Source: Candidatus Cloacimonadota bacterium
GTDB taxonomy: Bacteria; UBA4055
NCBI GenBank assembly: GCA_002742935.1
Contig: PDON01000073.1
Span: 1-52,607 of the forward strand
Length of the DNA stretch: 52,607 bases
Direction: 5' to 3'
The position numbers were made by a program, and so were the translations under genes. The number at the start of each line of letters is the position of its first letter. The stretch's first letter is position 1. The notes under the pieces were generated by a model. The model saw only the letters and a program-made list of their open reading frames with translations, had not been told where the DNA came from and ran no database searches. Shown one piece after another: positions 1 through 8,317 of this stretch.

Positions 1-2
1 GG

Positions 3-71
3 AATAAGTATCCTGTTTCAAATTTTAAAAACAGTCAAAAAAGATTAAATGAGATGTTAGAGATGAGATAA
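3..71 (+). CDS. Possible C-terminal end of a gene cut by the window edge
   Basis: One plus-strand frame is open from base 3 to a TAA at 69-71 and encodes 23 residues ending LNEMLEMR. The residues are plausible for a helical protein tail, and the following ~60 bases are non-coding before the convergent asd gene. The stretch is too short to name a family and could be chance. Confidence 0.3.
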   Translation, partial: NKYPVSNFKNSQKRLNEMLEMR

Positions 72-132
72 AAAGACACAATTTTCTGGACATTACCTTT
101 AAACTCTTTTATCTCTTATGATTATTTAAGTT

Positions 133-1119
133 TTATGCTCTAAGTTTTTCAGCTATTTGAACAGCATTTAGGGCGGCTCCTTTTCTAAGCTGATCTCCGG
201 TTATCCAAATGGTAAATCCATTATCAAAAACCTTACTTTTTCTTAATCTTCCGGCGTAACAACAATCTTTCCCAGATGTTTCAAGAGGAGTTGGATATCC
301 ATTACTTGATCTTTTAAAGTATTTAACACCTTCACTGTTTGAAAGAAGGTTTTCAATCTCATCAAAAGAGGCTTCTCTCCTACAATTAAAAGTGATAGAT
401 TCAGAGTGTGAAGTAAGCACAGGAACTCTTACAGAAGTAGCCTCAACAACAATATTTTCATCATCTAGAATCTTTGTCGTTTCTCTACTCATTTTAAGCT
501 CCTCTTCAGTATATCCCAAATCTGAGAACTCCCCTATTTGAGGTATTACATTATGAAGAATCTCTCTACTAAAGTTTTCCCAAACAATCTCTTCACCACC
601 AATATACTGTTTCTCTTGATTTAATAGTTCCTCAATACCTTTTGCTCCTGCTCCCGAAACACTCTGGTATGTTGAAGCTACAATTTTATCAACACCAATT
701 TCTTTACATATTCTGTTTAAAACAGTCAGCATAATAATTGTTGTACAATTGGGATTTGCAATAATACCTTTTTTAGAGATCTTCTCTCCATTAACTTCAG
801 GAATTACTAGAGGAACATCTTTATCCATTCTAAAACAGGAGCTGTTATCTATTACTACAGCACCCTCTTTAACAGCAATTTTCGCATACTTTCTACTTAT
901 AGAAGAACCTGCCGAAAAAAGTGCAATATCTATATTCTTAAAACTGCTCTCTTCCAATAGTTCAACGGTAAAAGATCTATTGTATGACTTTATCTCTTTT
1001 CCTGCCGATTTTGAAGATGCCAACAGCTTTAAACTATCAAATTTAAAATCCCTTTCAAGCAAAAGATCTAACATAACCCTTCCAACAGCACCCGTAGCTC
1101 CAACTATTGCAATATTCAT
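133..1119 (-). CDS. asd: Aspartate-semialdehyde dehydrogenase
   Basis: This 328-residue enzyme reduces L-aspartyl-4-phosphate to aspartate semialdehyde with NADPH, the branch point to lysine/diaminopimelate, threonine and methionine. The N-terminal nucleotide-binding loop is GATGAVG (residues 7-13). The acyl-accepting cysteine is C125 in NPNCTT, followed by QSVSGAGAKG (151-160), and the catalytic histidine is H237 in SHSES. Length and motif order are normal for the family. The ATG start follows a strong GGGGGAG ribosome site. It lies ~190 bases downstream of batE on the same strand, with no obvious shared function. The product acts in the cytoplasm. Confidence 0.96.
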   Translation of the reverse strand: MNIAIVGATGAVGRVMLDLLLERDFKFDSLKLLASSKSAGKEIKSYNRSFTVELLEESSFKNIDIALFSAGSSISRKYAKIAVKEGAVVIDNSSCFRMDKDVPLVIPEVNGEKISKKGIIANPNCTTIIMLTVLNRICKEIGVDKIVASTYQSVSGAGAKGIEELLNQEKQYIGGEEIVWENFSREILHNVIPQIGEFSDLGYTEEELKMSRETTKILDDENIVVEATSVRVPVLTSHSESITFNCRREASFDEIENLLSNSEGVKYFKRSSNGYPTPLETSGKDCCYAGRLRKSKVFDNGFTIWITGDQLRKGAALNAVQIAEKLRA

Positions 1120-1310
1120 ATTTCTCCCCCACTTGATTGTTTTTATAATCTATAAAAGATCTATAATTTATAAATAAGCTCTACTGAAAAGATAAAAACT
1201 TTACAAGTTACGATAAAACTGATTCTCAACTAAAACAAAGAACTCATATTTTAGCTCAAACTACCTATCAAAAAGCTATGAAACAACTAAAATCTAAGTT
1301 TTTAGCAAAT

Positions 1311-2054
1311 CTACTTGAGAGATTTAATATTATCTTTACGAGTCCATCCAACTTTCTCATCAGAAACCTTAACTTCAAACCACTCGGGTGTCTCTCTTTC
1401 AATTTCCACTTTAGTTCCTCTGTGGAGATTAAAAAGTTCGGTGCTGTTACTACCCTTATCGGGAGATGAAAAAGCTCTGACAAAATCTTCTACAACAATA
1501 CCCTCACTTCTATTACAAAACTGATAATGGTAGTAGAATGAAAAGCTGTAAAAAATCAAAAATATAAATGATATTAAGGAAAGAAAAAGTATTAAGCTTT
1601 TAAACTTAGATCTCTTTATTAAGAAATAAACTGAAAAAAGAATAGCAAATAAAATTGAGAAACTAACTATTCTAAAAAGAAGGGTTTTTAAATCCTTATC
1701 GTGAAGAAGGTTTTTTATATACTTTACAAAAAAAAGTTCAACTTTTTCCTCAGGTTTATCTACCAATTGAAGTCTGGCTATAGAAAGATTCGTGTTAAGA
1801 TCCTCATCATTGTAGATAAAGTTTTTTGCCTTTTCATAATTATAAATAGCCAAATCAAATCTACCATCTCTAAAGTAAGAGTTCCCTAAGTTATAATAGA
1901 GATCCCCACTCTCATAACCTTCACTTACAAGAGACTCCATTATATTTATAGATTCTTTATATTTCCCTTCATCATACTTTTTTAAAGCTTCATCATAGCT
2001 TGTATTTGAGTATAAAAAAGTAAATAAGAATAGTATGTAAAAAACGGTTTTCAC
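1311..2054 (-). CDS. batE: BatE-like TPR and SH3-domain membrane protein
   Basis: The 247-residue protein starts with a signal/anchor segment. Two TPR-type repeats follow (about residues 20-95, with YYNLGNSYFRDG typical). Next are two hydrophobic helices (about 130-175) and a C-terminal bacterial SH3-like domain (about 185-247, ending VGWTRKDNIKSLK). TPR plus two membrane spans plus SH3 is the BatE arrangement of FCB aerotolerance operons; its molecular role is not established. The start is GTG, and its G (base 2054) is also the last base of the batD TAG stop, so the two genes are very likely translationally coupled. Confidence 0.75.
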   Translation of the reverse strand: MKTVFYILFLFTFLYSNTSYDEALKKYDEGKYKESINIMESLVSEGYESGDLYYNLGNSYFRDGRFDLAIYNYEKAKNFIYNDEDLNTNLSIARLQLVDKPEEKVELFFVKYIKNLLHDKDLKTLLFRIVSFSILFAILFSVYFLIKRSKFKSLILFLSLISFIFLIFYSFSFYYHYQFCNRSEGIVVEDFVRAFSSPDKGSNSTELFNLHRGTKVEIERETPEWFEVKVSDEKVGWTRKDNIKSLK

Positions 2055-3820
2055 TATAATACCTCTTCAATTTTTTCCAACAACAGTGGAAGATTTCTAA
2101 AATCAGATTTTGCTTCATCTATTGAAGATGTTATAAATTTATTTAATGAACATCTATCCAAAATATCCTTTAGAGAAGCAATTACATCATCGGAAACACT
2201 GCTTTCCGAGAGCATAAAATATATCTCATCTGGAATTATACCGGAAGTAGATTTGTTTAACTTATCGGCAAAATATGTAAACACAGCAAGCTCCGTTAAA
2301 CTATAAAACTCCTTTATATTATTGCTTTCAATCTCTTGTTTGCTCTTTCTATATATTTTCATAAAACTTTTATAAGCTTTAGCCCTTTTTAAACTATTTT
2401 TATCAATTTTCCCACTCTTTAGGGCAAAGAGATATGAAAAGAAAGGTAGAAAGATTATTCCCAAAGAGAGAAGTAGATAGTTCTGTATAGAAATGTTATT
2501 CTTCTCAATACCTTTACCTTTTTTGATATATCTTATATCCTTACCTAAAACCTTTATCTCTTTTCTGGTAATATTATTTGGAATAACCATACTGTTATTC
2601 GCCTTACCATAAACTTTAAGAGAAATCTTTTGGGTTTCAGCAGTTTGGTACTTTTTAGATTTTGGATTGAAGAAAAAGATCTTTTCAGGAGAAATCTCAT
2701 AATCACCCGGGAACCTTGGAATAACAACATATTCAAACTCAACCCAACCTCTATTATCTCCGCTTAAACTCTCTTTTCTTACAGGATCATAAATCTCAAA
2801 ATCATTAGGAAAGTTTATTCCAAGAGATTGAAGATCATTAAAGTTACCCTTACCTCTCACTTTAAATTTTATTGTTATAGCCTCATTAACCTTAACGGAA
2901 TCTTTATCAAAACTACTTTTAATACTAAAGTTTCCTGAAAGCCCGTTAAAACCTGAAGGTTTCCCCTCACTAGGAAAAGATTTAACATTTACAGTAACAG
3001 GATCTGAACTCAATCTCTTCTCCTTGTAACTTCTAAAACCGGAAAAGATATCATCATCCATAAACGGATCAAAAGATCTTCTCCTCCTTCTTTTCTTCTC
3101 CTTAAAAGGGACATCCAAAACAAGTGATTCAACATTATACTTGCCCGATGCAGTAGGGGTTAGATAGTAACTCAATACATGAAGAGTTCTGTATTTAATA
3201 CCCCCGTATATTTTTTGAACAAGCTCTCTATTGTCCGAAAGTTTGATATCCTTTTTTATAAAACCTTTCATTTTTGGACTATCCACAAGCTTAGGAGCTC
3301 TTATATCCATATCCGGTGTAATGTAAAGAAAATAATCCACCCTTATAGTCTCTCCGGGGTAAGGATTTTTATTTGAAACAACAGTTCTTATATATGCTTG
3401 ATTTTTCTGTTTGTCGGCAGGTATACTATCTCCCTGTTTGTAAACCCTTATTGTAATAGTATTTGAGCTGTACTCCTTATCCCCAGATTTTGCCTTAAAA
3501 GGTCCAAGTTTTATTGAACCTCCAAATTTTGGTCTAAGTGAATATGTTAAAACAATAGAAGTAACCGATTTTGTTTCTCCGTTTATACTCTCCCACCTGT
3601 TTGAGCTGGATTGATAAGGCCCTCCTATAACATTAAACTTCTCCAAACCTTTTGTTTCACTCATAGATATCTCTCCATCAAAGTTGTTGAAGGAGACGGT
3701 AAATTGAAAACTCTCATTTTGAAATATTGATGTAGCATCCGATGATATTACAACAGAGGGTTTATCTGCAAAAGCTATTGAACATATTGATAAAATTAAA
3801 ACTACTATACTTATTTTCAT
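2054..3820 (-). CDS. batD: BatD family protein
   Basis: This 588-residue protein has a signal peptide (about residues 1-18) and tandem immunoglobulin-like extracytoplasmic domains, including the typical YRTLHVLSYYLTP-type strand. A basic RRRRR patch near residue 248 is followed by a single membrane helix near 455-475 and a ~110-residue cytoplasmic tail. Size and layout match BatD (oxygen-tolerance family), which usually works with the VWA proteins BatA/BatB and a MoxR ATPase. Here only batE follows. Upstream is a non-coding stretch and a divergent transporter, so batA, batB, batC and moxR are not in this window. Confidence in the family is good; the function is only inferred. Confidence 0.8.
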   Translation of the reverse strand: MKISIVVLILSICSIAFADKPSVVISSDATSIFQNESFQFTVSFNNFDGEISMSETKGLEKFNVIGGPYQSSSNRWESINGETKSVTSIVLTYSLRPKFGGSIKLGPFKAKSGDKEYSSNTITIRVYKQGDSIPADKQKNQAYIRTVVSNKNPYPGETIRVDYFLYITPDMDIRAPKLVDSPKMKGFIKKDIKLSDNRELVQKIYGGIKYRTLHVLSYYLTPTASGKYNVESLVLDVPFKEKKRRRRRSFDPFMDDDIFSGFRSYKEKRLSSDPVTVNVKSFPSEGKPSGFNGLSGNFSIKSSFDKDSVKVNEAITIKFKVRGKGNFNDLQSLGINFPNDFEIYDPVRKESLSGDNRGWVEFEYVVIPRFPGDYEISPEKIFFFNPKSKKYQTAETQKISLKVYGKANNSMVIPNNITRKEIKVLGKDIRYIKKGKGIEKNNISIQNYLLLSLGIIFLPFFSYLFALKSGKIDKNSLKRAKAYKSFMKIYRKSKQEIESNNIKEFYSLTELAVFTYFADKLNKSTSGIIPDEIYFMLSESSVSDDVIASLKDILDRCSLNKFITSSIDEAKSDFRNLPLLLEKIEEVL

Positions 3821-4183
3821 AACTCACTATCTTTAAGTTTTTAATATTGTACGAAAAAAACCGTAGATTAGTTCCACTAATTTTTTATAAATATAAAGAA
3901 ATATTATCCTCATTTTACAAATATTTTACTATAAAATTTTATAGAACAAATTATCTATTTCCTTTTGTAGCTAAATTTATTAAATTTGAGAAGTTTAAAT
4001 TTATTTTCAACTACAGAATGTTCAGAATTTAATAGTTATTCTTTATCAATTTTTTCTATTTTAACCTAATTGTTAATAGTTTAGAAAATTGTTAAAGAGA
4101 AATCTGAGTTTTTTAGTAAGTGGTTCGGAGTTGATTTTAATTATATGTTGAGTAAAAAGTAGAAATAAAAATTAAGGTATGTT
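3821..4183. other. Divergent intergenic region, batD to ABC transporter
   Basis: This 363-base, very AT-rich stretch separates batD (minus) from the ABC permease (plus) and must hold both promoters. I could not identify a convincing -35/-10 pair or operator. A 61-codon open frame inside it (3847-4032) has low-complexity, Phe/Lys/Tyr-rich content and looks like chance. Confidence 0.5.
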
Positions 4184-4975
4184 TTGGGTAATTTTTTTAA
4201 AAAATCACTATTTTCAAACGAAGAATATAATACTAACATCATCTACAAAATAATAAACATCTCTATAACTTTACTGTTTCTTTCCATTATTTTTTGGCTT
4301 GGATTTAAAAATCTTGGGTATGAGCTTCATTGGGAAAATCTTTTTGAGTATAGGAAGAGCCTAACAGAAGGTTTAATAAACACAATATATATATCAGCAA
4401 CAAGTTTGGTATTGAGTTTAATTATAGGAATTATATTTGGAGTTGGACAAAGATCCTTTTTCCTTCCTTTTAAATATTTTTCAAGGGTATATATTGAGAT
4501 AATAAGAGGAACTCCCCTCTTGGTTCAAATACTAATATTTTTTTATGTTATTGCAAATGCAGTGGGAATAAATGAGAGATTTACAGTTGGTGTTGTTATC
4601 ATGTCTCTCTTTTCTGGTGCTTATATTGCTGAAATTGTAAGATCGGGAGTTGAGAGTATTGGTAAAAGTCAATGGGAAACAGCTAAATCATTGGGATTTA
4701 CAAAAATTCAGACTTACAGATTTATGGTTTTCCCCCAAGTATTTACCAGAATATTACCTCCTTTGGCGGGACAATTTGCTTCTTTGATAAAGGACTCCTC
4801 CCTTCTTTCCATTATAGCAATTAAAGAGTTCACAATGGCAGCGAGAGAGATGAACGCAAATACATTTTCTACCCTTGAAGCCTATGTACCCCTTGCTGTA
4901 GGGTATCTAATATTAACTTTACCCATAAGTTGGTTGAGTAGAGAGCTAGAGAAAAAATATAAGTATGAAACATAA
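4184..4975 (+). CDS. Polar amino-acid ABC transporter permease
   Basis: The 263-residue integral membrane protein belongs to the His/Glu/Gln/Arg (HisM/GlnP) permease family. The N-terminal TM (about residues 27-47) is followed by a core with the family opening SLTEGLINTIYIS and the cytoplasmic EAA loop GVESIGKSQWETAKSLGF (about residues 155-172), which docks onto the ATPase. The start is TTG at 4184: an AAGG ribosome site lies six bases upstream, whereas the ATG at 4179 is in another frame. The ATPase gene follows 17 bases later. No periplasmic binding protein is encoded alongside, so the substrate cannot be read from context. Confidence 0.9.
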   Translation: MGNFFKKSLFSNEEYNTNIIYKIINISITLLFLSIIFWLGFKNLGYELHWENLFEYRKSLTEGLINTIYISATSLVLSLIIGIIFGVGQRSFFLPFKYFSRVYIEIIRGTPLLVQILIFFYVIANAVGINERFTVGVVIMSLFSGAYIAEIVRSGVESIGKSQWETAKSLGFTKIQTYRFMVFPQVFTRILPPLAGQFASLIKDSSLLSIIAIKEFTMAAREMNANTFSTLEAYVPLAVGYLILTLPISWLSRELEKKYKYET

Positions 4976-4992
4976 TAGAAAAAGAGAAATAG

Positions 4993-5727
4993 ATGAAAAT
5001 TGAGTTAAAAAACCTAACTAAATCTTTTCCGGGTATCACAGTTCTCAAAAATCTGGATCTTAAACTTGACGATGTTAAATCTCTGGTTTTGATAGGACCT
5101 TCAGGAGGAGGTAAAACAACTCTCTTAAGAATTTTGGCAGGATTGGAAAAACCATCAAGTGGAAAGGTTTTTGTTAACGACAAAGAGGTTATCTACGATG
5201 AGAAAAATTTAAGAGAATACAGAAAACATATTGGTATGGTATTTCAATCTTACAACCTTTTTCCTCATCTTACAGCTTTAGAAAATATAGTTTTACCATT
5301 GGTAAAAGTTCATGGATACACAAAAGAGGATGCAACTGAAAGAGGATTAAAACTATTGGAAAGATTTCATCTTAGAGAGCATGCCAACAAAAAACCAATT
5401 CAACTTTCTGGAGGACAACAACAGAGGGTTGCAATATGTAGAGCTGTTTCCATAAAACCTGAATTTCTACTGCTTGATGAACCAACATCAGCATTAGATC
5501 CTGAATATACTTCAGAGGTTTTAGAGCTTATAGATGAGCTTCATACTGAAGGAATGAGGCTTATTTTGGTAACACATGAGATGGGTTTTGCACACAAGGT
5601 TGCTGAAAAAATACTTTTTATCTCAGATCAAAAGATTAGTGCCATGGGAACACCTGAAGATATTTTTGAAAAAAGTAACAATCCTAGAGTAAAAAAGTTT
5701 CTCCAAAAAGTCTTAAAGTATGGTTAA
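4993..5727 (+). CDS. Polar amino-acid ABC transporter ATP-binding protein
   Basis: This 244-residue GlnQ/HisP-type ATPase has all the motor motifs: Walker A GPSGGGKTT (about 36-44), Q-loop in VFQSYNLFPHLTA, signature LSGGQQQRV, Walker B LLLDEPTSALDPE and the switch histidine in LVTHEMG. It powers the permease encoded just upstream. The gene ends at TAA, which lies inside a short inverted repeat (GGTTAA/TTAACC, 5722-5738) lacking a T-run, so transcription may continue into the DUF2062 gene. Confidence 0.94.
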   Translation: MKIELKNLTKSFPGITVLKNLDLKLDDVKSLVLIGPSGGGKTTLLRILAGLEKPSSGKVFVNDKEVIYDEKNLREYRKHIGMVFQSYNLFPHLTALENIVLPLVKVHGYTKEDATERGLKLLERFHLREHANKKPIQLSGGQQQRVAICRAVSIKPEFLLLDEPTSALDPEYTSEVLELIDELHTEGMRLILVTHEMGFAHKVAEKILFISDQKISAMGTPEDIFEKSNNPRVKKFLQKVLKYG

Positions 5728-5777
5728 AATTCTTAACCAAAAACTAACTTGTGATAATGAAACTATTTTTATATTTT

Positions 5778-5800
5778 ACCTCAAATTAAAATTTTGAGGT
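5778..5800 (+). promoter_or_regulatory. Hairpin covering the ribosome site of the DUF2062 gene
   Basis: ACCTCAAA (5778-5785) and TTTGAGGT (5793-5800) are perfect 8-base inverted arms around a 7-base loop. No T-run follows on either strand, so it is not a standard terminator. The 3' arm contains GAGG (5796-5799), the only good ribosome site for the following reading frame, so the hairpin could mask initiation. This is an inference from sequence geometry. Confidence 0.45.
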
Positions 5801-5806
5801 TCTATC

Positions 5807-6343
5807 ATTAAAAAATACTCAAAAATATCAAAATTTTATCGTGCCTTAAAGTATCATCTTTTTACACTGCTTAGAAAAGAGGATACACCTGAAAGCATTG
5901 CCCACGGAATGGCAATAGGTATCTTTGTGGGGTTCTTGCCAATAATACCCGGTCAAGCTTTAACAGCTGTTGCATTCTGTTTCCTTTTTAGAAGTAATAA
6001 ATTTGCAGGAATTATAGGAACAAATATATTTACAAGTTGGTTAACAGCATTTCCTGTATTTTATCTAAATCACTTTATCGGAAAACTGTTTATAGATGTT
6101 AATATATCTTATAGTAATTTTATATCTTTATTTACAAACTTCTCATTAAAAAATATAGCAGATTTCGGACTGGATCTATTCCTTGCCATTACCATTGGAG
6201 GAACTATAGTTGGAATAGTTTCATATATACCTGTTTATCTAATAACTAAAAAGCTTGTTATAAACTTTAAAAACAGAAAAAAGGGTAAGAGCAAAAAATA
6301 TGTAGTTAATGTAAAAGAGGAAAGCTCTAAACAAAAAATTTAG
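5807..6343 (+). CDS. DUF2062 membrane protein, probable ATT start
   Basis: The frame is open from 5798 and encodes a DUF2062 protein: KYHLFTLLRKEDTPESIAHG leads into AIGIFVGFLPIIPGQA, as in this family, where the charged N-terminal part precedes the first membrane helix. Starting at the first ATG (5909) would remove that conserved part. No ATG, GTG or TTG exists upstream in frame; ATT at 5807 lies seven bases after GAGG, giving 178 residues. Three hydrophobic segments and a Lys-rich tail (KNRKKGKSKK) follow. DUF2062 proteins are small inner-membrane proteins of unknown function. The family is fairly sure and the start is inferred; the ABC genes lie 79 bases upstream. Confidence 0.72.
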   Translation: MKKYSKISKFYRALKYHLFTLLRKEDTPESIAHGMAIGIFVGFLPIIPGQALTAVAFCFLFRSNKFAGIIGTNIFTSWLTAFPVFYLNHFIGKLFIDVNISYSNFISLFTNFSLKNIADFGLDLFLAITIGGTIVGIVSYIPVYLITKKLVINFKNRKKGKSKKYVVNVKEESSKQKI

Positions 6344-6550
6344 CTTTACTCTCCTCTTGCTAAAAAAGGGGATTCCCATAGTAAACACCTCTCCTTATGA
6401 TAGATTCTACCTTAGCTTCAAAGTTTTGTAATTTTTCAGTAGTTACTATAAAAACAGAGCAATAAAAACAGAGACAAATCTTTAATATAGGAAATTTTAA
6501 CACAGATTATTATATTGTTTCCATTGTGTAAGCTTTAGGAATTTATAGTA

Positions 6551-6997
6551 ATGAAATATATAATAATAACACTTTTCTTACTCCTCTTTTCATGTGTTTC
6601 AACAGATATTAACCCCAATAAAAGAAACTTCTCATACATGGAAGCTGACGGTATGGGTGTCTCATTAGAGATGATTGATAATAATAAGTTTATATTTTCA
6701 ATTGTTAATGAAAAAAATGAAGTAGAAAAGATAAGCTTAAAAAAAGTAAACTATTTCACACTCTTTTTGAGAGGGTCTGACGGTAAAATTTTAAGAAACA
6801 GAAAAATTGAAGTAAAAAAGAGAAATAGCATACTTTACTTAAAACCAAATACACCTATAAACTATACCTTTAATCTGGAGAGTAAAGAGCTAGAAGAGGG
6901 AAAAAGATTTACTCTTCTTGTCAAACCTAATTTTCTTGGTAAAAAATATAAAAATTGTGTGCCTTCTGTAGTTATTGAAAAGAAAGAAAACAAATGA
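6551..6997 (+). CDS. Small lipoprotein of unknown function
   Basis: This 148-residue protein has a short basic N-terminus, a hydrophobic stretch and a lipobox ending LLFSC, so Cys15 should be lipidated. The mature part is Lys-rich and beta-rich, with no motif I recognise. Its TGA overlaps the rsmB start (ATGA at 6994-6997), so the two are translationally coupled, although a lipoprotein and an rRNA methyltransferase have no evident common job. A cysteine near the C-terminus (KNCVPS) is the only other one. Confidence 0.7.
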   Translation: MKYIIITLFLLLFSCVSTDINPNKRNFSYMEADGMGVSLEMIDNNKFIFSIVNEKNEVEKISLKKVNYFTLFLRGSDGKILRNRKIEVKKRNSILYLKPNTPINYTFNLESKELEEGKRFTLLVKPNFLGKKYKNCVPSVVIEKKENK

Positions 6998-8289
6998 ATT
7001 TAAGAAAATTATACTATAATACTGTTGTTAGAATATTTGATGAAAATCTACTCTTCAAATCTTTTTACAAAGAGATCCTACCGGAACTTAGTAGTGATGA
7101 AAGAAGATTATTTATAAATATGGTAAACAATTTTTTCAGACACTTTAGATATGTTGAAAAGATTTTTATAGAAAGAGTTGAAAAAAAGATTGATAGAGAT
7201 AAATATTTGGTAGTAATGTTGTTGCTTTCTGCCGGATGTGAGTGGCTTTATCTGGATAAAAGTAAATCTTATGCTATTGTAAATGAGTATGTAGAGATTG
7301 CAAAAAAACGGTTTGGTTCATTTAAAGCAGGTTTTGTAAATGCTGTTTTAAGGAAATTTATTAAACTTGATAAAGAGGAACTCTTAGCTAATCAAGAGGA
7401 TATATATATTTCCCACCCCGAATGGTTTATTAATGAGATTAAAAAGAGCTATACACCTAAAATTGCAAGAGAGATCCTAAAGTTTAACCAAGAAATACCT
7501 AAAACATATATTAGACACAATAGAACAAAAACTACAGTAAAAAGATTACTTGCTGATTTAGAATCAAGAAATATTGAGGCTAAGAAAGTCAAACAGTTTC
7601 CTGATTATATATGTGTAAAAAAAGGTAATATTTTTGATATAGACCTCTTTGAAAAGGGGGAATTTTATATACAGAGTCCTTCCCACTCTTTGCCTATTAA
7701 ACTTCTTAATCCCGTTAAAGGAGAAAAAATTTTAGATATTTGTTCCGCCCCGGGAGGAAAATCTACACATATTCAAGAGATTACCTTTAATAAAGTAAAG
7801 CTATTCCTAAATGATATCTCTATGAAAAAAAGAGTAAAGATAAAACACAATTTTAAAAGACTTGGTTTAAGTTTTGAAAAGCTTACATTTCAAGAGGGCG
7901 AAAAGTTTAAATTATTTATGGATTTTGATAAAATATTGATTGATGCCCCATGCTCGGGAACGGGTAACTTTGGAAAGCACCCCGAAGCAAGGTGGAATAG
8001 AGACAAAGAGGATATTGAAGATTTAATAAAACTCCAGTATAAAATTTTGGATAACGCATCGTACTATCTAAAAATCAATGGAACAATTATTTATAGCACA
8101 TGCTCTATTTTAGATAGTGAAAATATTAAAGTTGTTGAAAAGTTTACCAAAAATAATCCTGATTTTATTATAGAGAAACCTAGTGAGGAGTTTGACAAGT
8201 ATAGATACAAGGATAATTATCTCCTTGTTAACCCGGGAATAAGTAGACTTGACGGTGGATTCTGCTGTAAAATAAGAAGGATAAGATAG
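6994..8289 (+). CDS. rsmB: 16S rRNA m5C967 methyltransferase RsmB
   Basis: This 431-residue protein has an N-terminal NusB-like RNA-binding domain (about 1-135, with SYAIVNEYVEIAKKRFGS) and a C-terminal SAM-dependent Rossmann methyltransferase. SAM motif I is LDICSAPGGKSTH (about 247-259). The two cysteines of the m5C mechanism are C320 in DAPCSGTGNFGKHPE and C370 in YSTCSIL; the latter aligns with the covalent catalytic cysteine. Length equals E. coli RsmB. It is predicted to methylate C967 of 16S rRNA with S-adenosylmethionine. A PASTA protein gene follows 28 bases later, probably in the same transcript. Confidence 0.93.
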   Translation: MNLRKLYYNTVVRIFDENLLFKSFYKEILPELSSDERRLFINMVNNFFRHFRYVEKIFIERVEKKIDRDKYLVVMLLLSAGCEWLYLDKSKSYAIVNEYVEIAKKRFGSFKAGFVNAVLRKFIKLDKEELLANQEDIYISHPEWFINEIKKSYTPKIAREILKFNQEIPKTYIRHNRTKTTVKRLLADLESRNIEAKKVKQFPDYICVKKGNIFDIDLFEKGEFYIQSPSHSLPIKLLNPVKGEKILDICSAPGGKSTHIQEITFNKVKLFLNDISMKKRVKIKHNFKRLGLSFEKLTFQEGEKFKLFMDFDKILIDAPCSGTGNFGKHPEARWNRDKEDIEDLIKLQYKILDNASYYLKINGTIIYSTCSILDSENIKVVEKFTKNNPDFIIEKPSEEFDKYRYKDNYLLVNPGISRLDGGFCCKIRRIR

Positions 8290-8317
8290 ATTAAAATATA
8301 TTCAATGGAGTAAAAAG

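Noticed and set aside
749..1177. 142-codon plus-strand frame over asd
   Set aside because: Antisense shadow of the asd gene; the peptide has no family motif and asd is certain.
3847..4032. 61-codon frame upstream of the ABC permease
   Set aside because: Low-complexity Phe/Lys/Tyr-rich peptide, no convincing ribosome site, AT-rich intergenic DNA.
5722..5738. GGTTAA/TTAACC hairpin as a terminator of the ABC genes
   Set aside because: The stem is only six A/T-rich pairs and no T-run follows.
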